The notes beneath the pieces are model-generated. The model made no database searches. It saw only the letters and a list, made by a program, of their open reading frames with translations, and was not told the origin of the DNA. The position numbers and the translations under genes are program-made. This document shows, in pieces, positions 9,448-19,425 of a stretch of DNA of 64,000 nucleotides (within the stretch, counting starts at the first letter, position 1; each line of letters starts with the position of its first letter). Source of the DNA: an uncultured Bacteroidota bacterium (GTDB lineage Bacteria > Bacteroidota > Bacteroidia > Flavobacteriales > Flavobacteriaceae); contig CACNIG010000002.1 in NCBI GenBank assembly GCA_902620455.1, forward strand, positions 62,001 to 126,000, read 5' to 3'.

Positions 9448-10208
9448 AGTATATTTTGAAATTCCTACCAAGGAAATTTTTAATAAAATATAGCTTTCTA
9501 ATAACACCAATACTTAGGATAATATTTCGCGGAAAAAAATATACCGATCCGATTGATGATAGTAATTATTCAAAATTTCTATCATATGGGTATAAAACAG
9601 TTAGGAAAAATGCTTTATGTCCTGGCACTTTATCACTTGAAAGACATAGGCTTCTCTGGTTATATTTAGATAGAGAAACGAATTTTTTAAGTTCAAATTT
9701 AAAGGTCTTACATGTTGCTCCTGAACAAGTTTTTTATAAAAAATTTAAAAAATTAAAAAATTGGGAATACTTTACTTTTGACTTAAATTCTCCAATTGCA
9801 GATATTAAAGGAGATTTAATATCTACAAACTTTAAAGATGAATATTTTGATTTAATAATTTGCAATCATGTACTGGAACATATAGAAGATGACAAATCAG
9901 CATTAGATGAGATGTATAGAATTTTAAAGTATAACGGTATATCTATTTTACAAGTGCCAATAAATGTAGAAAGAGAAAATACATTTGAAGATTTATCAAT
10001 AAAGTCAAAAATTCAAAGAGAGAAATATTTTGGACAATATGACCATGTCAGAGAGTATGGATTAGATTTTAAAGATAGAGTTGAACAGGCAGGATTTAAA
10101 GTTGAAATGATTAACTATTCAAAGAAAATTTCACAAGATTTAGTTATAAAATATGGTCTAATGAAAGATGATTTAATACCAATTGGAAAAAAGTTACCTA
10201 GTAATTAA
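9444..10208 (+). CDS. class I SAM-dependent methyltransferase
   Basis: A 254-residue protein with a Methyltransferase_11-type core. LKVLHVAPEQ stands where the SAM-binding motif I is expected, but without the usual glycine-rich loop. DLIICNHVLEHIED is a clear motif of the 'VLEHI' type, followed by a region ending ILKYNGISILQVP (motif with post-loop strand). The basic, hydrophobic N terminus (about 30 residues) could associate with the membrane. The substrate is unknown; relatives often sit in polysaccharide or lipid gene sets. It is the last gene of the gpmI run, and its 3' end overlaps convergent apbE by 15 nt. Confidence 0.75.
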   Translation: MKYILKFLPRKFLIKYSFLITPILRIIFRGKKYTDPIDDSNYSKFLSYGYKTVRKNALCPGTLSLERHRLLWLYLDRETNFLSSNLKVLHVAPEQVFYKKFKKLKNWEYFTFDLNSPIADIKGDLISTNFKDEYFDLIICNHVLEHIEDDKSALDEMYRILKYNGISILQVPINVERENTFEDLSIKSKIQREKYFGQYDHVREYGLDFKDRVEQAGFKVEMINYSKKISQDLVIKYGLMKDDLIPIGKKLPSN

Positions 10209-11192
10209 ATCCCAGTCATCAGATTTGATAGGTATAATCTGATCATTTATTGCAGTCAATATTAAAACTTCAATATCTGCAATATTATTTATTATTTCTA
10301 TGGCATCCATTGGATCCATTAACATTAAGCTGGTTGCCCATGCGTCAGCTTCAATACAAGAATTAGCAATTACAGAAGCACTTAGTATATTATTTGACAT
10401 TGACTGACCATTAATTGGGTTAACAATGTGTGCATATCTTACGCCAGTCTCTGAATCAATCCTAAATTTTCTATAGTTGCCAGAGGTAGCTAATGACATT
10501 CCATCAAGTGTAATTTCCGAATAATAACTATTCAAATCAACAGGATTTTGGATTGCAACTTTCCATTTTTTGTTTTTTTCATTCACACCCATAGTGATCA
10601 ATTCTCCCCCGACCTCAATTAGAAAATTATTTGAGTTTATGTTAATTAATAAATCTTTAACTAAATCTACAGAATAACCTTTAGCAATTGCATTAAAATC
10701 AATATAAACATTTTCATCAGTTTTCACTATAAAATTTTGTTGGTTTAGGTATACTTTGTCTAGACCTACATATTGCATAACACTATCAATTTTATATTTA
10801 TTAATTGACTGTAATTTATTATTTGGGCCCATTCCATATAAATTAACAATAGAACCAGCTGTAGGATCGAAATATCCATTTGAGAGTTTCCATATATCTT
10901 TTGATTTTTTAAAAACTTCAATAAAATGGCTATCAACTTTAACTGGATTTTGAGATTGATTAACTTTTGATATTATTGAATTAGATCTGTATGTTGACAT
11001 TGAATTATTTACAACCTCAAAAATAGAATCAATACTCTGTTTAATTTTACTTGAATTAGACTCAGATTGAACTATTACTTGGTAAGTAGTGCCAAAAGCA
11101 TCGCCCTGAATCCTTTTATAATTTGATGAATCAACATTACAACTAATAAGTAATAATGATAGAAAAGAAATTATTTTAACTAAAATATTCAT
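10194..11192 (-). CDS. apbE: FAD:protein FMN transferase lipoprotein
   Basis: Attaches FMN covalently to a threonine of target proteins, here most plausibly NqrB and NqrC. The 332-residue protein has a lipoprotein signal ending LLISC (Cys18), so it works on the periplasmic side. Recognisable ApbE segments are MSTYRSNS, DPTAGSIVNL, YIDFNAIAKGYSVD, LIEVGGE, LATSGNYR, AHIVNP and ADAWATSLM, the last near the Mg-binding Asp/Thr site. It is the distal gene of the nqr operon, sharing one base with the nqrF stop (TAATG). That position fits the known requirement of NQR for flavinylation. Confidence 0.95.
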   Translation of the reverse strand: MNILVKIISFLSLLLISCNVDSSNYKRIQGDAFGTTYQVIVQSESNSSKIKQSIDSIFEVVNNSMSTYRSNSIISKVNQSQNPVKVDSHFIEVFKKSKDIWKLSNGYFDPTAGSIVNLYGMGPNNKLQSINKYKIDSVMQYVGLDKVYLNQQNFIVKTDENVYIDFNAIAKGYSVDLVKDLLININSNNFLIEVGGELITMGVNEKNKKWKVAIQNPVDLNSYYSEITLDGMSLATSGNYRKFRIDSETGVRYAHIVNPINGQSMSNNILSASVIANSCIEADAWATSLMLMDPMDAIEIINNIADIEVLILTAINDQIIPIKSDDWDLITR

Positions 11193-12487
11193 TAACCACC
11201 AAAGTCATCAAACCTTACATTCTCAGGTGGGACACCAAAATCTTCAGCCATTTTATCAACTGCTTGATTCATTAAAGGAGGCCCACAGAAATAAACTTCA
11301 ATGTCCTCTGGTGAATCATGCTTAGAAAGATAATTATCAATTACTACTTGATGAATAAACCCTACAAAACCATCACCGTCTCCCTCAAGGGAATCTTTAA
11401 CTTTCCAATTATCCTCTTCAAGAGGTTCAGATAAAGCGATATAAAATTTAAAATTTGGGAAATCCTTTTCTAAAGCCCTAAAATGTTCAACGTAGAAAAG
11501 TTCTCTTTTAGATCTACCTCCATACCAGAAAGTAACTTTTCTACCTGTCTTGATAGTTCTAAATAATTCATATAAATGAGATCTCATTGGAGCCATTCCA
11601 GCACCTCCACCAACATAGAGCATTTCTGCATCTGAATCATTAATAAAGAATTCACCGTAAGGGCCTGAAATTGTAACAGTATCTCCCGGTTTTTTTGAAA
11701 AAATATAGGAGGATGCAATACCAGGATTTACAGACATCCAATCATTTTTTTTACTATCCCATGGTGGGGTTGCAATTCTTACGTTTAACATTATTTCCCT
11801 TCCTTCAGCTGGATAAGATGCCATTGAATAAGCTCTTTCAACAGTTTCATTATTCTTCATATTAAGTGGCCAGAGATTAAAGTTGTCCCATTCATGTTTA
11901 AATTTTTGTGGATCATCTGGATGTTCTTCAGGATGAGATGTTATATCTATATCCTGATAATTGATATCACACTCTGGTATTTCAATTTGAATATATCCAC
12001 CTGCTTTATAATCCATTTCCTCAGGAATTTCAATAACAAACTCTTTGATAAACGATGCAACATTATAATTACTTTTGACCTTAGCTTGCCATTTTTTTAT
12101 ACCAAAGACTTCTTCAGGTACTTCGATTTTCATATCCTGTTTTACTTTAACTTGGCATCCAAGCCTCCAACCATCAGAAATTTCTTTTCTAGTGAAATGA
12201 GGTTCCTCTGTAGGTAATATTTCACCACCTCCTTCTAATACTTGACATCTACATTGAACACATGTTCCACCCCCACCACATGCTGATGGAAGAAATATTT
12301 TATTATTACCTAGAGTAGTTAGCAATGTATCACCTGAGCTAACTTCAACATTCTTTTCACCATTTATTATAAGTTTTACAGGACCAGATGGTAAAAGTTT
12401 CTCTTTTGCAACTAATAACATAGTAACTAAAAGAAGAGTTATTACAAAAAGACCAACTGTGCTAGCAATTATTACATTTATATCCAT
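11192..12487 (-). CDS. nqrF: Na+-translocating NADH:quinone reductase subunit F
   Basis: The NADH-oxidising entry subunit of Na+-NQR. An N-terminal transmembrane helix (about residues 6-26) is followed by a 2Fe-2S ferredoxin domain with Cys70, Cys76, Cys79 and Cys111. Next comes an FAD domain with RAYSMASYP at 218-226. The NADH domain has [12 protein letters not shown] at 293-304 and ends with YFCGPP and a C-terminal aromatic FDDFGG. The 431-residue length is slightly longer than the roughly 408 of Vibrio. nqrE lies 4 nt upstream and apbE overlaps the stop. Confidence 0.97.
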   Translation of the reverse strand: MDINVIIASTVGLFVITLLLVTMLLVAKEKLLPSGPVKLIINGEKNVEVSSGDTLLTTLGNNKIFLPSACGGGGTCVQCRCQVLEGGGEILPTEEPHFTRKEISDGWRLGCQVKVKQDMKIEVPEEVFGIKKWQAKVKSNYNVASFIKEFVIEIPEEMDYKAGGYIQIEIPECDINYQDIDITSHPEEHPDDPQKFKHEWDNFNLWPLNMKNNETVERAYSMASYPAEGREIMLNVRIATPPWDSKKNDWMSVNPGIASSYIFSKKPGDTVTISGPYGEFFINDSDAEMLYVGGGAGMAPMRSHLYELFRTIKTGRKVTFWYGGRSKRELFYVEHFRALEKDFPNFKFYIALSEPLEEDNWKVKDSLEGDGDGFVGFIHQVVIDNYLSKHDSPEDIEVYFCGPPLMNQAVDKMAEDFGVPPENVRFDDFGG

Positions 12488-12491
12488 TATT

Positions 12492-13109
12492 TTAAATTTT
12501 AATACCCATAAAACTCATAAAACCAAGAGCCATTAAACCAGTGATAATAAAGGTTATTCCAAGACCTCTTAATGGATCTGGAATATTAGAGTATGTAATT
12601 TTTTCCCTAATCGCAGCTATTGCAACTATTGCCAAATACCAGCCAATCCCAGAACCAAAACCATAAACAGCAGACTCAAAAGTATTAACAAAATCTTTTT
12701 GTTGCATAAATAAGGATCCTCCAAGTATTGCACAGTTAACAGCAATAAGTGGAAGAAATATTCCTAAACTTCCATATAACGTTGGTGATACTTTTTCAAC
12801 AATCATTTCAACTAATTGAACCATTGATGCTATAACAGCAATAAACATTATGAATGTTAAAAAAGATAAATTTACATCTTGAAATTGAGGTCCTATCCAT
12901 GTTAGTGCTCCAGGAGCTAACAAATACTGATCAATTAAATAATTAATAGGAACAGAGATTGTCAAAACAAATATTACAGCTTTACCTAATCCATCAGCTG
13001 TTTTAACTGTTTTTGAAACTGCAAGATAGGAGCACATCCCAAGGAAATATGCAAATACCATATTCTCAATAAAAATACTTTTGACAAATAAATTAACTAG
13101 GTCTTCCAT
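12492..13109 (-). CDS. nqrE: Na+-NQR subunit E
   Basis: An integral membrane subunit with six predicted helices, 205 residues. Together with NqrD it holds the intramembrane iron-sulfur centre. The cysteines expected to bind it are visible as Cys26 in GMCSYLAVS and Cys126 in NCAILGG. The sequence [18 protein letters not shown] is typical. It starts immediately after nqrD with no spacer and is followed by nqrF after 4 nt. Confidence 0.97.
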   Translation of the reverse strand: MEDLVNLFVKSIFIENMVFAYFLGMCSYLAVSKTVKTADGLGKAVIFVLTISVPINYLIDQYLLAPGALTWIGPQFQDVNLSFLTFIMFIAVIASMVQLVEMIVEKVSPTLYGSLGIFLPLIAVNCAILGGSLFMQQKDFVNTFESAVYGFGSGIGWYLAIVAIAAIREKITYSNIPDPLRGLGITFIITGLMALGFMSFMGIKI

Positions 13110-13757
13110 TTAATCGTTCTCTATTAGTTTCCTATTATAATATCTCTGAATCCATATATATATACCAACAACAATTAATGCCATAGGTGAGAGAAGCATA
13201 AGCCCATTATCTTCATAACCTAAATCATAAACAAATTGAGGTATAACAGGGACTCCCCATAGCTCTCCTGAGCCAAATAGTTCTCTTACAAAGGCAACTA
13301 CAATTAAAATCCATCCATATCCAGCAGCATTTCCAACTCCATCTAGAAAAGATTTCCATACTCCATTTCCAAGTGCAAAAGCCTCAAACCTTCCCATTAT
13401 TATACAATTAGTAATTATCAGTCCTATAAAAATTGCCAACTGTTTACTCACATCGTAGGCATATGCTTTTAAAAATTGATCTACAAGAGCAACTAATGTT
13501 GCTACAACTAAAAGCTGAACAATAATTCTAATTCTTGTTGGTATTACATTTCTTAAAACGGAGACAATTACATTTCCCGCCGCCATCACAAAAATTACAG
13601 AAAGTGTCATAACTACTGCAGGTTCAAGCTTAACAGTAATTGCTAAGGCAGAACATATACCTAAGACCTGAACTGTAATAGGATTATCGTCATCGAGTGG
13701 ATCAGTAAGTAATGCTCTATTCTTTTTTGAAAATAAAGGTTCTTTTTCTTTACTCAT
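13110..13757 (-). CDS. nqrD: Na+-NQR subunit D
   Basis: The membrane partner of NqrE, 215 residues with six predicted helices and inverted topology relative to NqrE. Its iron-sulfur ligands are Cys35 (GICSALAI) and Cys118 (NCIIMGR). The signature NAAGYGWILI is also present. The start overlaps the end of nqrC by 8 nt, indicating coupled translation. Confidence 0.97.
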   Translation of the reverse strand: MSKEKEPLFSKKNRALLTDPLDDDNPITVQVLGICSALAITVKLEPAVVMTLSVIFVMAAGNVIVSVLRNVIPTRIRIIVQLLVVATLVALVDQFLKAYAYDVSKQLAIFIGLIITNCIIMGRFEAFALGNGVWKSFLDGVGNAAGYGWILIVVAFVRELFGSGELWGVPVIPQFVYDLGYEDNGLMLLSPMALIVVGIYIWIQRYYNRKLIEND

Positions 13758-14466
13758 TATTTAAGCTGTTAAAGTATGGCAGATAATTTTCAACTCTTTC
13801 AATGATCATATCAGACACACCATCACCAGTAATTGTTGCTCCAGAAATTGCATCAATTTCATTATCCGTTTTGTCAGAGTTACCAGGGTCATTATTAGTT
13901 TTTGTAAGGTATACTCCTACAAAATTTCCTTCTGAATCTTTAATTTTTTCATCAATAAAACTATCGATAAACCAATCCTCAGTTATTTCTGCACCAAGTC
14001 CTGCAGTTTCTGACTTATGATCAAAGGAGACTCCTTTTATAGTATTGATGTCGTCTTTAAGAGCAATATACCCCCAAATTTCTGCCCATAAACCTGCTCC
14101 TCTGAGAGGAATAACATAAAACCTTTGATCTTCAACATTGGCAATGTAAAGTGGAAATCTTTGATCATCTTGATCTTTTTTTATTTCTAATGCAAGATTA
14201 ATATTAAATGCATTTACTTGTTCATCAACGGATCCATCTGATTTTAAGGAGAGTTCCTCTTTTACATAATCACCATATAAAGATTCTGATTCATCTCTAC
14301 TAACATTGACTCCAACTGATGATAAAATATTTTGCATCTTCTCTTTCTTTATATTTGAATTCTGCAGATCTTTTAATGACTCAGATGTGAAAGATAATAC
14401 TGATGCAACAGATATAACCATAATTACGGCAAAAATATAGGTATGTTTATTTGACTCTCTATTCAT
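13750..14466 (-). CDS. nqrC: Na+-NQR subunit C
   Basis: An electron-transfer subunit with one N-terminal membrane helix (about residues 9-26) and a periplasmic FMN-binding domain, 238 residues. The covalent FMN attachment motif SGAT is at 208-211, with Thr211 as the expected acceptor. GLWAEIWGYIAL and ETAGLGAEI are further family signatures. It overlaps nqrB by one base and nqrD by 8. Confidence 0.97.
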   Translation of the reverse strand: MNRESNKHTYIFAVIMVISVASVLSFTSESLKDLQNSNIKKEKMQNILSSVGVNVSRDESESLYGDYVKEELSLKSDGSVDEQVNAFNINLALEIKKDQDDQRFPLYIANVEDQRFYVIPLRGAGLWAEIWGYIALKDDINTIKGVSFDHKSETAGLGAEITEDWFIDSFIDEKIKDSEGNFVGVYLTKTNNDPGNSDKTDNEIDAISGATITGDGVSDMIIERVENYLPYFNSLNNE

Positions 14467-15623
14467 TATGAAGCTTGAAGTTTAATGCTTTGCCATCTTT
14501 TTCTTCTCATACTCATGTTAGATTCAATTACGTAGTGGTCTATCAGTGGAGCAAAAACATTCATCAATAAAATTGCAAGCATTACTCCTTCTGGATAGGC
14601 AGGATTAAAAACTCTAATGAGTATACAGAATACTCCAACTAGAAATCCATATATCCATTTTCCCTTTGTTGTTTGAGCAGCTGAAACCGGATCAGTAGCC
14701 ATAAAAACAATACCAAATGCAAAACCTCCAACTAATAAGTGATTGTACCATTCAAAGCTCATGAGAGAATTTGCCCCCCAAAGATTAAATAAAATTCCAA
14801 CTACAGAAGCTCCAATTACTCCACTTAGCATAATTCTCCAACTACCAACTCCAGTAACTATTAGAAGTAAAGCTCCAATCAAAACAAAGAAAACAGAAGT
14901 CTCAGCAACAGACCCAGGTATTGAACCCATAAACATGCTAGCTGATGAATATGCAACTTCTCCATTAGCAGCTAAAGTTCCTAAAATGGTTTCACCAGAA
15001 ATTCCATCGACATTACTTGCTTCAGAAACCCATACTTTATCACCTGACATAAAAGTAGGATAAGCAAAGAATGCAAAAGCACGAGCAGTTAATGCAGGAT
15101 TTAAAATGTTCATTCCAGTTCCGCCAAAAGCTTCTTTTGCTATTAATACCGCAAATACAACAGATATTGCAAGCATCCAAAGAGGCATATCGATCGGCAT
15201 TATCATTGGAATAAGAAGTCCTGTAACTAAATACCCCTCATTAACTGGGTGATTTCTGTAAACTGCAAATGCAAATTCAATTGCTAAACCAACAGCGTAA
15301 GAAACAGCAATCATTGGAAAAATTTTATATGCACCATGCAAGACAGCATCAATAAAAGTAAACTGAATGTCAGTTTGAATATAATATTGATATCCTGTAT
15401 TATACATACCATAAAAAAGAGCAGGAACAAGAGCTATTATGACTGTTATCATTGTTCTTTTTAAATCAACGCCATCACGAATATGAGAGCCTTTTGAGGT
15501 TGTGTGATCAGGTACAAAAAGCATAGTCTCAAATGCGTTAAATGCCGGATACAATTTCTCTAGTTTACCTCCCTTTGTGAAAGGCTTTTTTAATACATCA
15601 ACTTGTTTTCTTATAAAATCCAT
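14466..15623 (-). CDS. nqrB: Na+-NQR subunit B
   Basis: The large membrane subunit (385 residues, about ten helices) that carries covalent FMN and riboflavin and forms part of the Na+ channel. Family segments seen include SHIRDGVDLKRTM, GGTGMNILNPAL and ATDPVSAAQT. The site where covalent FMN is expected reads DGISGETILG, giving S-G-E-T at 209-212. Thr212 would be the acceptor, with glutamate in place of the alanine of the classical SGAT. One base is shared with nqrC and one with nqrA. Confidence 0.97.
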   Translation of the reverse strand: MDFIRKQVDVLKKPFTKGGKLEKLYPAFNAFETMLFVPDHTTSKGSHIRDGVDLKRTMITVIIALVPALFYGMYNTGYQYYIQTDIQFTFIDAVLHGAYKIFPMIAVSYAVGLAIEFAFAVYRNHPVNEGYLVTGLLIPMIMPIDMPLWMLAISVVFAVLIAKEAFGGTGMNILNPALTARAFAFFAYPTFMSGDKVWVSEASNVDGISGETILGTLAANGEVAYSSASMFMGSIPGSVAETSVFFVLIGALLLIVTGVGSWRIMLSGVIGASVVGILFNLWGANSLMSFEWYNHLLVGGFAFGIVFMATDPVSAAQTTKGKWIYGFLVGVFCILIRVFNPAYPEGVMLAILLMNVFAPLIDHYVIESNMSMRRKRWQSIKLQAS

Positions 15624-16975
15624 TAGCCTACTTCTTTTAACATTAATTTAATTCCGCTTTTAACTATTTCCTGAGCTTCAATTTTTGAAGTACAAGAGAA
15701 ATCAACTAAACCAAAATCTTCTGGAACAACTTCATAAATACCCAAAGATTCCATTTTTTCTATATCTCCTCTCATACACGCTTTGATTAATTGCATTGGA
15801 AATATATCCATCGGAAAATATTTTTCCATTTCTCCAGTTACAACAATTGCTCTTTCCTCTCCATTAAGATTTGTATTGACTTTCTTTTCACCACCTAGCA
15901 ACCATGATAAAGAGGTTCTAGAAAAACTTGGAATATTGTTGTACATGAAAGGAAGCCATCCTAACATTCTAAACTGATTACCTTCACTGATAACGCTCAA
16001 AATATTATTATAAAATCCTAGAAAATCTGAATATTCAACTTTAGATCCTGAAAGAGGATCACCATTTATAAATCTGTAATTTTTTATGTTAGGTAATTCT
16101 TTTGAATCAACTAAAGAAGAAATAGAGGATCCTATAATGGTGTCATAGTACTTAGGTGATCTCAGAGAGTCACCCGACACAGCAACAGTTCTTTTTGGAC
16201 AAAAAACTCCTGTCTCAAAAAAAGATCCAATATTTGCGAGGTCCTCTGGTTTAATTACCCATACTATTTCACCGGAATTGAGGGGATCAATTCTATTGAT
16301 TTGAAAGCTTTCATTTCCAGAGGGATGTACACCTTTAATTTTATATATTTCAACATTCTTCAGTTTAGCATTTTCAATTTCACAACTCTGAGAAATTGAG
16401 AGATTTATTGGCTTATCTATCAATCTACTCATCATATCAATACCAATTTGGAACTCATTCAATCTTTTTCTCAGAATAAAATCATAATCAGCCGCATAAG
16501 GCGCTGTAGAGTGAGTTGATACAAAAATAGATTTGGGAAGTTTACTAGGTCTTGCAACTATATTGTATGGCCTCTGTCTTATAAAAGCAAGTGATCCTGA
16601 TTCTACAAGAAGTTGAAGAATGACATCCTTGCCAATATTTGAAAGACTTGGTATTTTAAAATTTATACTGTTATCACCTTCTTTCTTGATTATGATATTT
16701 AATATTTTTCTTTTGGCACCTCTTACAATTTCAATAACTTTTCCACTAACAGGTGAAACTATTTTGATAGATTCTTCATTTTTATCGTGAAAAATTGGTT
16801 GGCCAAGAGAAACTTTGTCTCCTTCTTTTACGAGCATGCGAGGATTTAAGCCAAAGAAGTCATCGGGGTTAAGAGCATAATTTAGGCTAGTTTTTGCGAC
16901 CCCAAGTTCAGTTACTGCAAGTCCTTTAAGATTTAGGCTAGCACCATCTTTAATGCTTATTTCTTTAGAGATCAA
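15623..16975 (-). CDS. nqrA: Na+-NQR subunit A
   Basis: The soluble cytoplasmic subunit, first gene of the nqr operon, 450 residues. It has the biotinyl-like lead region (KEGDKVSLGQPIF) and HPSGNE typical of NqrA. The start must be the TTG at 16975, because a TGA stop lies immediately upstream in frame and no ATG is near. A -7 box is found 21 nt upstream. The operon order A-B-C-D-E-F-apbE is intact and every junction is a short overlap or a gap of at most 4 nt. Confidence 0.96.
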   Translation of the reverse strand: MISKEISIKDGASLNLKGLAVTELGVAKTSLNYALNPDDFFGLNPRMLVKEGDKVSLGQPIFHDKNEESIKIVSPVSGKVIEIVRGAKRKILNIIIKKEGDNSINFKIPSLSNIGKDVILQLLVESGSLAFIRQRPYNIVARPSKLPKSIFVSTHSTAPYAADYDFILRKRLNEFQIGIDMMSRLIDKPINLSISQSCEIENAKLKNVEIYKIKGVHPSGNESFQINRIDPLNSGEIVWVIKPEDLANIGSFFETGVFCPKRTVAVSGDSLRSPKYYDTIIGSSISSLVDSKELPNIKNYRFINGDPLSGSKVEYSDFLGFYNNILSVISEGNQFRMLGWLPFMYNNIPSFSRTSLSWLLGGEKKVNTNLNGEERAIVVTGEMEKYFPMDIFPMQLIKACMRGDIEKMESLGIYEVVPEDFGLVDFSCTSKIEAQEIVKSGIKLMLKEVG

Positions 16976-16995
16976 TCAATAATAATTTTATGTCG

Positions 16996-17003
16996 CAAAT
17001 TTA
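16996..17003 (-). promoter_or_regulatory. predicted -7 promoter element of the nqr operon
   Basis: The minus-strand sequence TAAATTTG (17003-16996) is a perfect Bacteroidota -7 box. It would place the transcription start some 15-17 nt before the nqrA TTG. The -33 region is T-rich but has no exact TTTG, so only the -7 element is claimed. Confidence 0.5.
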
Positions 17004-17085
17004 ATAATAACACACTAAGAAAAAAAAGTATTTTTATTAAAATTATTATCAATTTAAACTAATTTAGATAATCAAAAATTATGTT

Positions 17086-18711
17086 ATGAATAACTCTATA
17101 GTTAATGTTCCAGAACCAGTAAATGAACCTATTAAAGATTACAAGCCAAATAGTCCTGAGAAAGATTCAGTTTTAGCAACTTATAAAAATCTTAAAGATT
17201 CAAAAACTGACATTAAAATGTGGATCGGAGGAAAGTTTATTGAAAGTTCAAAGACATCAAACATGTCTCCTCCACATGATCATAAACATATACTTGGCAA
17301 ATATTATTTAGCAGAGAAAAAACATGTAGAAATGGCTATAAAATCTGCTTTAGATGCAAAAGAAAAATGGGCTGAAATGAGATGGGAAGAAAGAGCAGCA
17401 ATATTTCTGAAAGCTGCAGAACTTGTGGCGGGTCCCTACAGAGATAGAATTAACGCGGCAACTATGCTAGCTCAATCAAAAACTATATTTCAAGCTGAGA
17501 TTGACGCTGCATGTGAATTAGTTGACTTTCTCAAATTTAACGTTTTTAGCATGCAACACATATACAGTCAACAGCCAAAATCTGACTCAGGTGTATGGAA
17601 CAGATTAGGATATAGACCACTTGAAGGATTTGTGTATGCAGTGACTCCTTTTAATTTTACTGCTATCTCAGGAAATCTTCCAGGTAGTGCTGCAATGATG
17701 GGAAATACGGTTGTTTGGAAACCAAGTGATCACCAAATATTTTCAGCTAAGATTGTTATTGATATATTTAGAGAAGCTGGACTTCCAGATGGAGTAATTA
17801 ATGCTGTTTATGGTGATCCCGAAATGATAACAAACACAATTCTTGAGTCAAAACATTTTGCGGGTATTCATTTTACAGGATCTACATCAGTTTTTAAAGG
17901 TTTATGGAAAAAGATAGGTGGCAATATTGAAAATTATAATTCTTATCCTAGAATTGTTGGAGAAACCGGAGGTAAAGATTTTATTATTGGCCATAAATCT
18001 GCAGATGTAGATGAATTTGTTACTGCAGTCATCAGAGGAGCTTTTGAATTTCAAGGTCAAAAGTGTTCAGCTGCATCAAGAGTATATGTGCCCAACTCAT
18101 TGTCAAAAAAATTTTTTAGCAAATTAGAATCAGAAATTGCAAAAATTAAAATGGGTAGCCCTGAAGATTTTAAAAATTTTATGACTGCTGTAATCCATGA
18201 GGCATCTTTTGATAAACTTGTTAATGCGATTGAAAATGCAAAAACTGACAAAGATGCTGAAGTAGTTATTGGAGGTGGTTATGACAAATCAAAAGGTTAT
18301 TTCATAGAACCCACAGTAATTAAAACATCAAATCCAAAATACTATTCTATGGAGACAGAATTATTTGGACCAGTGGTTACAATCTATGAATATGATGATA
18401 ATAAATGGGATGAGACGTTAAAGATTGTTGATGAAACTTCTGAATATGCACTAACTGGTGCAGTTTTTTGTGAAGACAGATACATACTAAGTGATGCGGT
18501 TAATAAATTAAAAAATTGCGCTGGTAATTTCTATATAAATGATAAATGTACTGGAGCAGTTGTTGGACAACAACCATTTGGTGGAGCTAGAGGATCAGGG
18601 ACAAATGATAAAGCAGGATCATATCTAAATCTATTGAGGTGGGTTTCTCCAAGGTTAATTAAAGAGGTTTTTGTCCCACCAAAAGACTTCAAATATCCTT
18701 TTATGGGTTAA
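17086..18711 (+). CDS. pruA: 1-pyrroline-5-carboxylate (glutamate semialdehyde) dehydrogenase
   Basis: Oxidises glutamate semialdehyde to glutamate with NAD+ in proline degradation. The 541-residue length and the N-terminal VPEPVNEP stretch match the stand-alone PruA of Bacteroidota. The aldehyde dehydrogenase core shows TPFNFTAISGN, WKPSD, FTGS, VGETGGKDF with catalytic Glu293, and GQKCSAASR with nucleophile Cys327. No proline dehydrogenase partner is visible nearby. The stop codon overlaps the convergent cyclophilin stop in a shared TTAA. Confidence 0.95.
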   Translation: MNNSIVNVPEPVNEPIKDYKPNSPEKDSVLATYKNLKDSKTDIKMWIGGKFIESSKTSNMSPPHDHKHILGKYYLAEKKHVEMAIKSALDAKEKWAEMRWEERAAIFLKAAELVAGPYRDRINAATMLAQSKTIFQAEIDAACELVDFLKFNVFSMQHIYSQQPKSDSGVWNRLGYRPLEGFVYAVTPFNFTAISGNLPGSAAMMGNTVVWKPSDHQIFSAKIVIDIFREAGLPDGVINAVYGDPEMITNTILESKHFAGIHFTGSTSVFKGLWKKIGGNIENYNSYPRIVGETGGKDFIIGHKSADVDEFVTAVIRGAFEFQGQKCSAASRVYVPNSLSKKFFSKLESEIAKIKMGSPEDFKNFMTAVIHEASFDKLVNAIENAKTDKDAEVVIGGGYDKSKGYFIEPTVIKTSNPKYYSMETELFGPVVTIYEYDDNKWDETLKIVDETSEYALTGAVFCEDRYILSDAVNKLKNCAGNFYINDKCTGAVVGQQPFGGARGSGTNDKAGSYLNLLRWVSPRLIKEVFVPPKDFKYPFMG

Positions 18712-19418
18712 TTGACTATTTCGATTTTATTGATGTAAACATTATTTAGAGGCCAATCTCTTTCATCTGTTGGTAAATTTGCAATAATATCAACAACTTC
18801 CATTCCATTAATAACAGTTCCAAAAATTGTATAGTTTCCATCTAAGTGATGGGCTCCATCTTTTTTCTGAACTATAAAAAATTCATAAGGTGAAGCCATT
18901 TTATAGGGATTATCAATTGAGCTGCTTGGCATACTGACCATTCCCCTTTTATGAGTGTGTCCCTTGTTAAAATCATTTGGTAAAAGGTACTTTCCAATTC
19001 TTTGTCTTTTTGATGAAATTTTTCTATTATCACTATTCCCAGCTTGAATGACAAAATTATTTACCACTCTATAAAATTGTGTCCCATCAAAATAATTTTT
19101 CTTTGTCAAGTAAATAAAATTTGATCTATGATAAGGTGTGTTTGAGAATAATAATATGTCAATATTACCGAAGTTGGTGTATATCCTCACTTTATTCTCC
19201 TTGTTATTTTTTTCGTATTCAAAAAGAAAGTTTATTACATTTTCATCTGTTAATTTAAATTCTTCCTCAATATTTTGATTTGGGAGTATTTTTTCATCTT
19301 TTATATTAACGTCTACATCCTCAATAATTTTTAATTTTTCATTAGAATTCTCAACTAGATTTTTACATCCTGTAATAATCAGTATTAACGAAGCGAGAAA
19401 AAAATTACTGTAATTCAC
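18708..19418 (-). CDS. cyclophilin-type peptidyl-prolyl isomerase lipoprotein
   Basis: A peptidyl-prolyl cis-trans isomerase anchored as a lipoprotein: the signal ends IITGC with Cys18. After a low-complexity linker of about 60 residues the cyclophilin domain begins at KVRIYTNFGNIDILL. It contains YFDGTQFYRVV, FVIQAG and the GRV-like ends of the family. The active-site RVVNNFVIQAG is conserved. Translation must start at GTG (19418), because a TAA lies two codons upstream. It is the last gene of the pheA operon, 7 nt after rsmG, though it has no obvious role in aromatic synthesis. Confidence 0.88.
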   Translation of the reverse strand: MNYSNFFLASLILIITGCKNLVENSNEKLKIIEDVDVNIKDEKILPNQNIEEEFKLTDENVINFLFEYEKNNKENKVRIYTNFGNIDILLFSNTPYHRSNFIYLTKKNYFDGTQFYRVVNNFVIQAGNSDNRKISSKRQRIGKYLLPNDFNKGHTHKRGMVSMPSSSIDNPYKMASPYEFFIVQKKDGAHHLDGNYTIFGTVINGMEVVDIIANLPTDERDWPLNNVYINKIEIVN

Positions 19419-19425
19419 TATTTAT

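Noticed and set aside
11894-12217. 107-residue plus-strand ORF within nqrF
   Set aside because: Antisense to the conserved FAD/ferredoxin region of nqrF; composition is that of a shadow.
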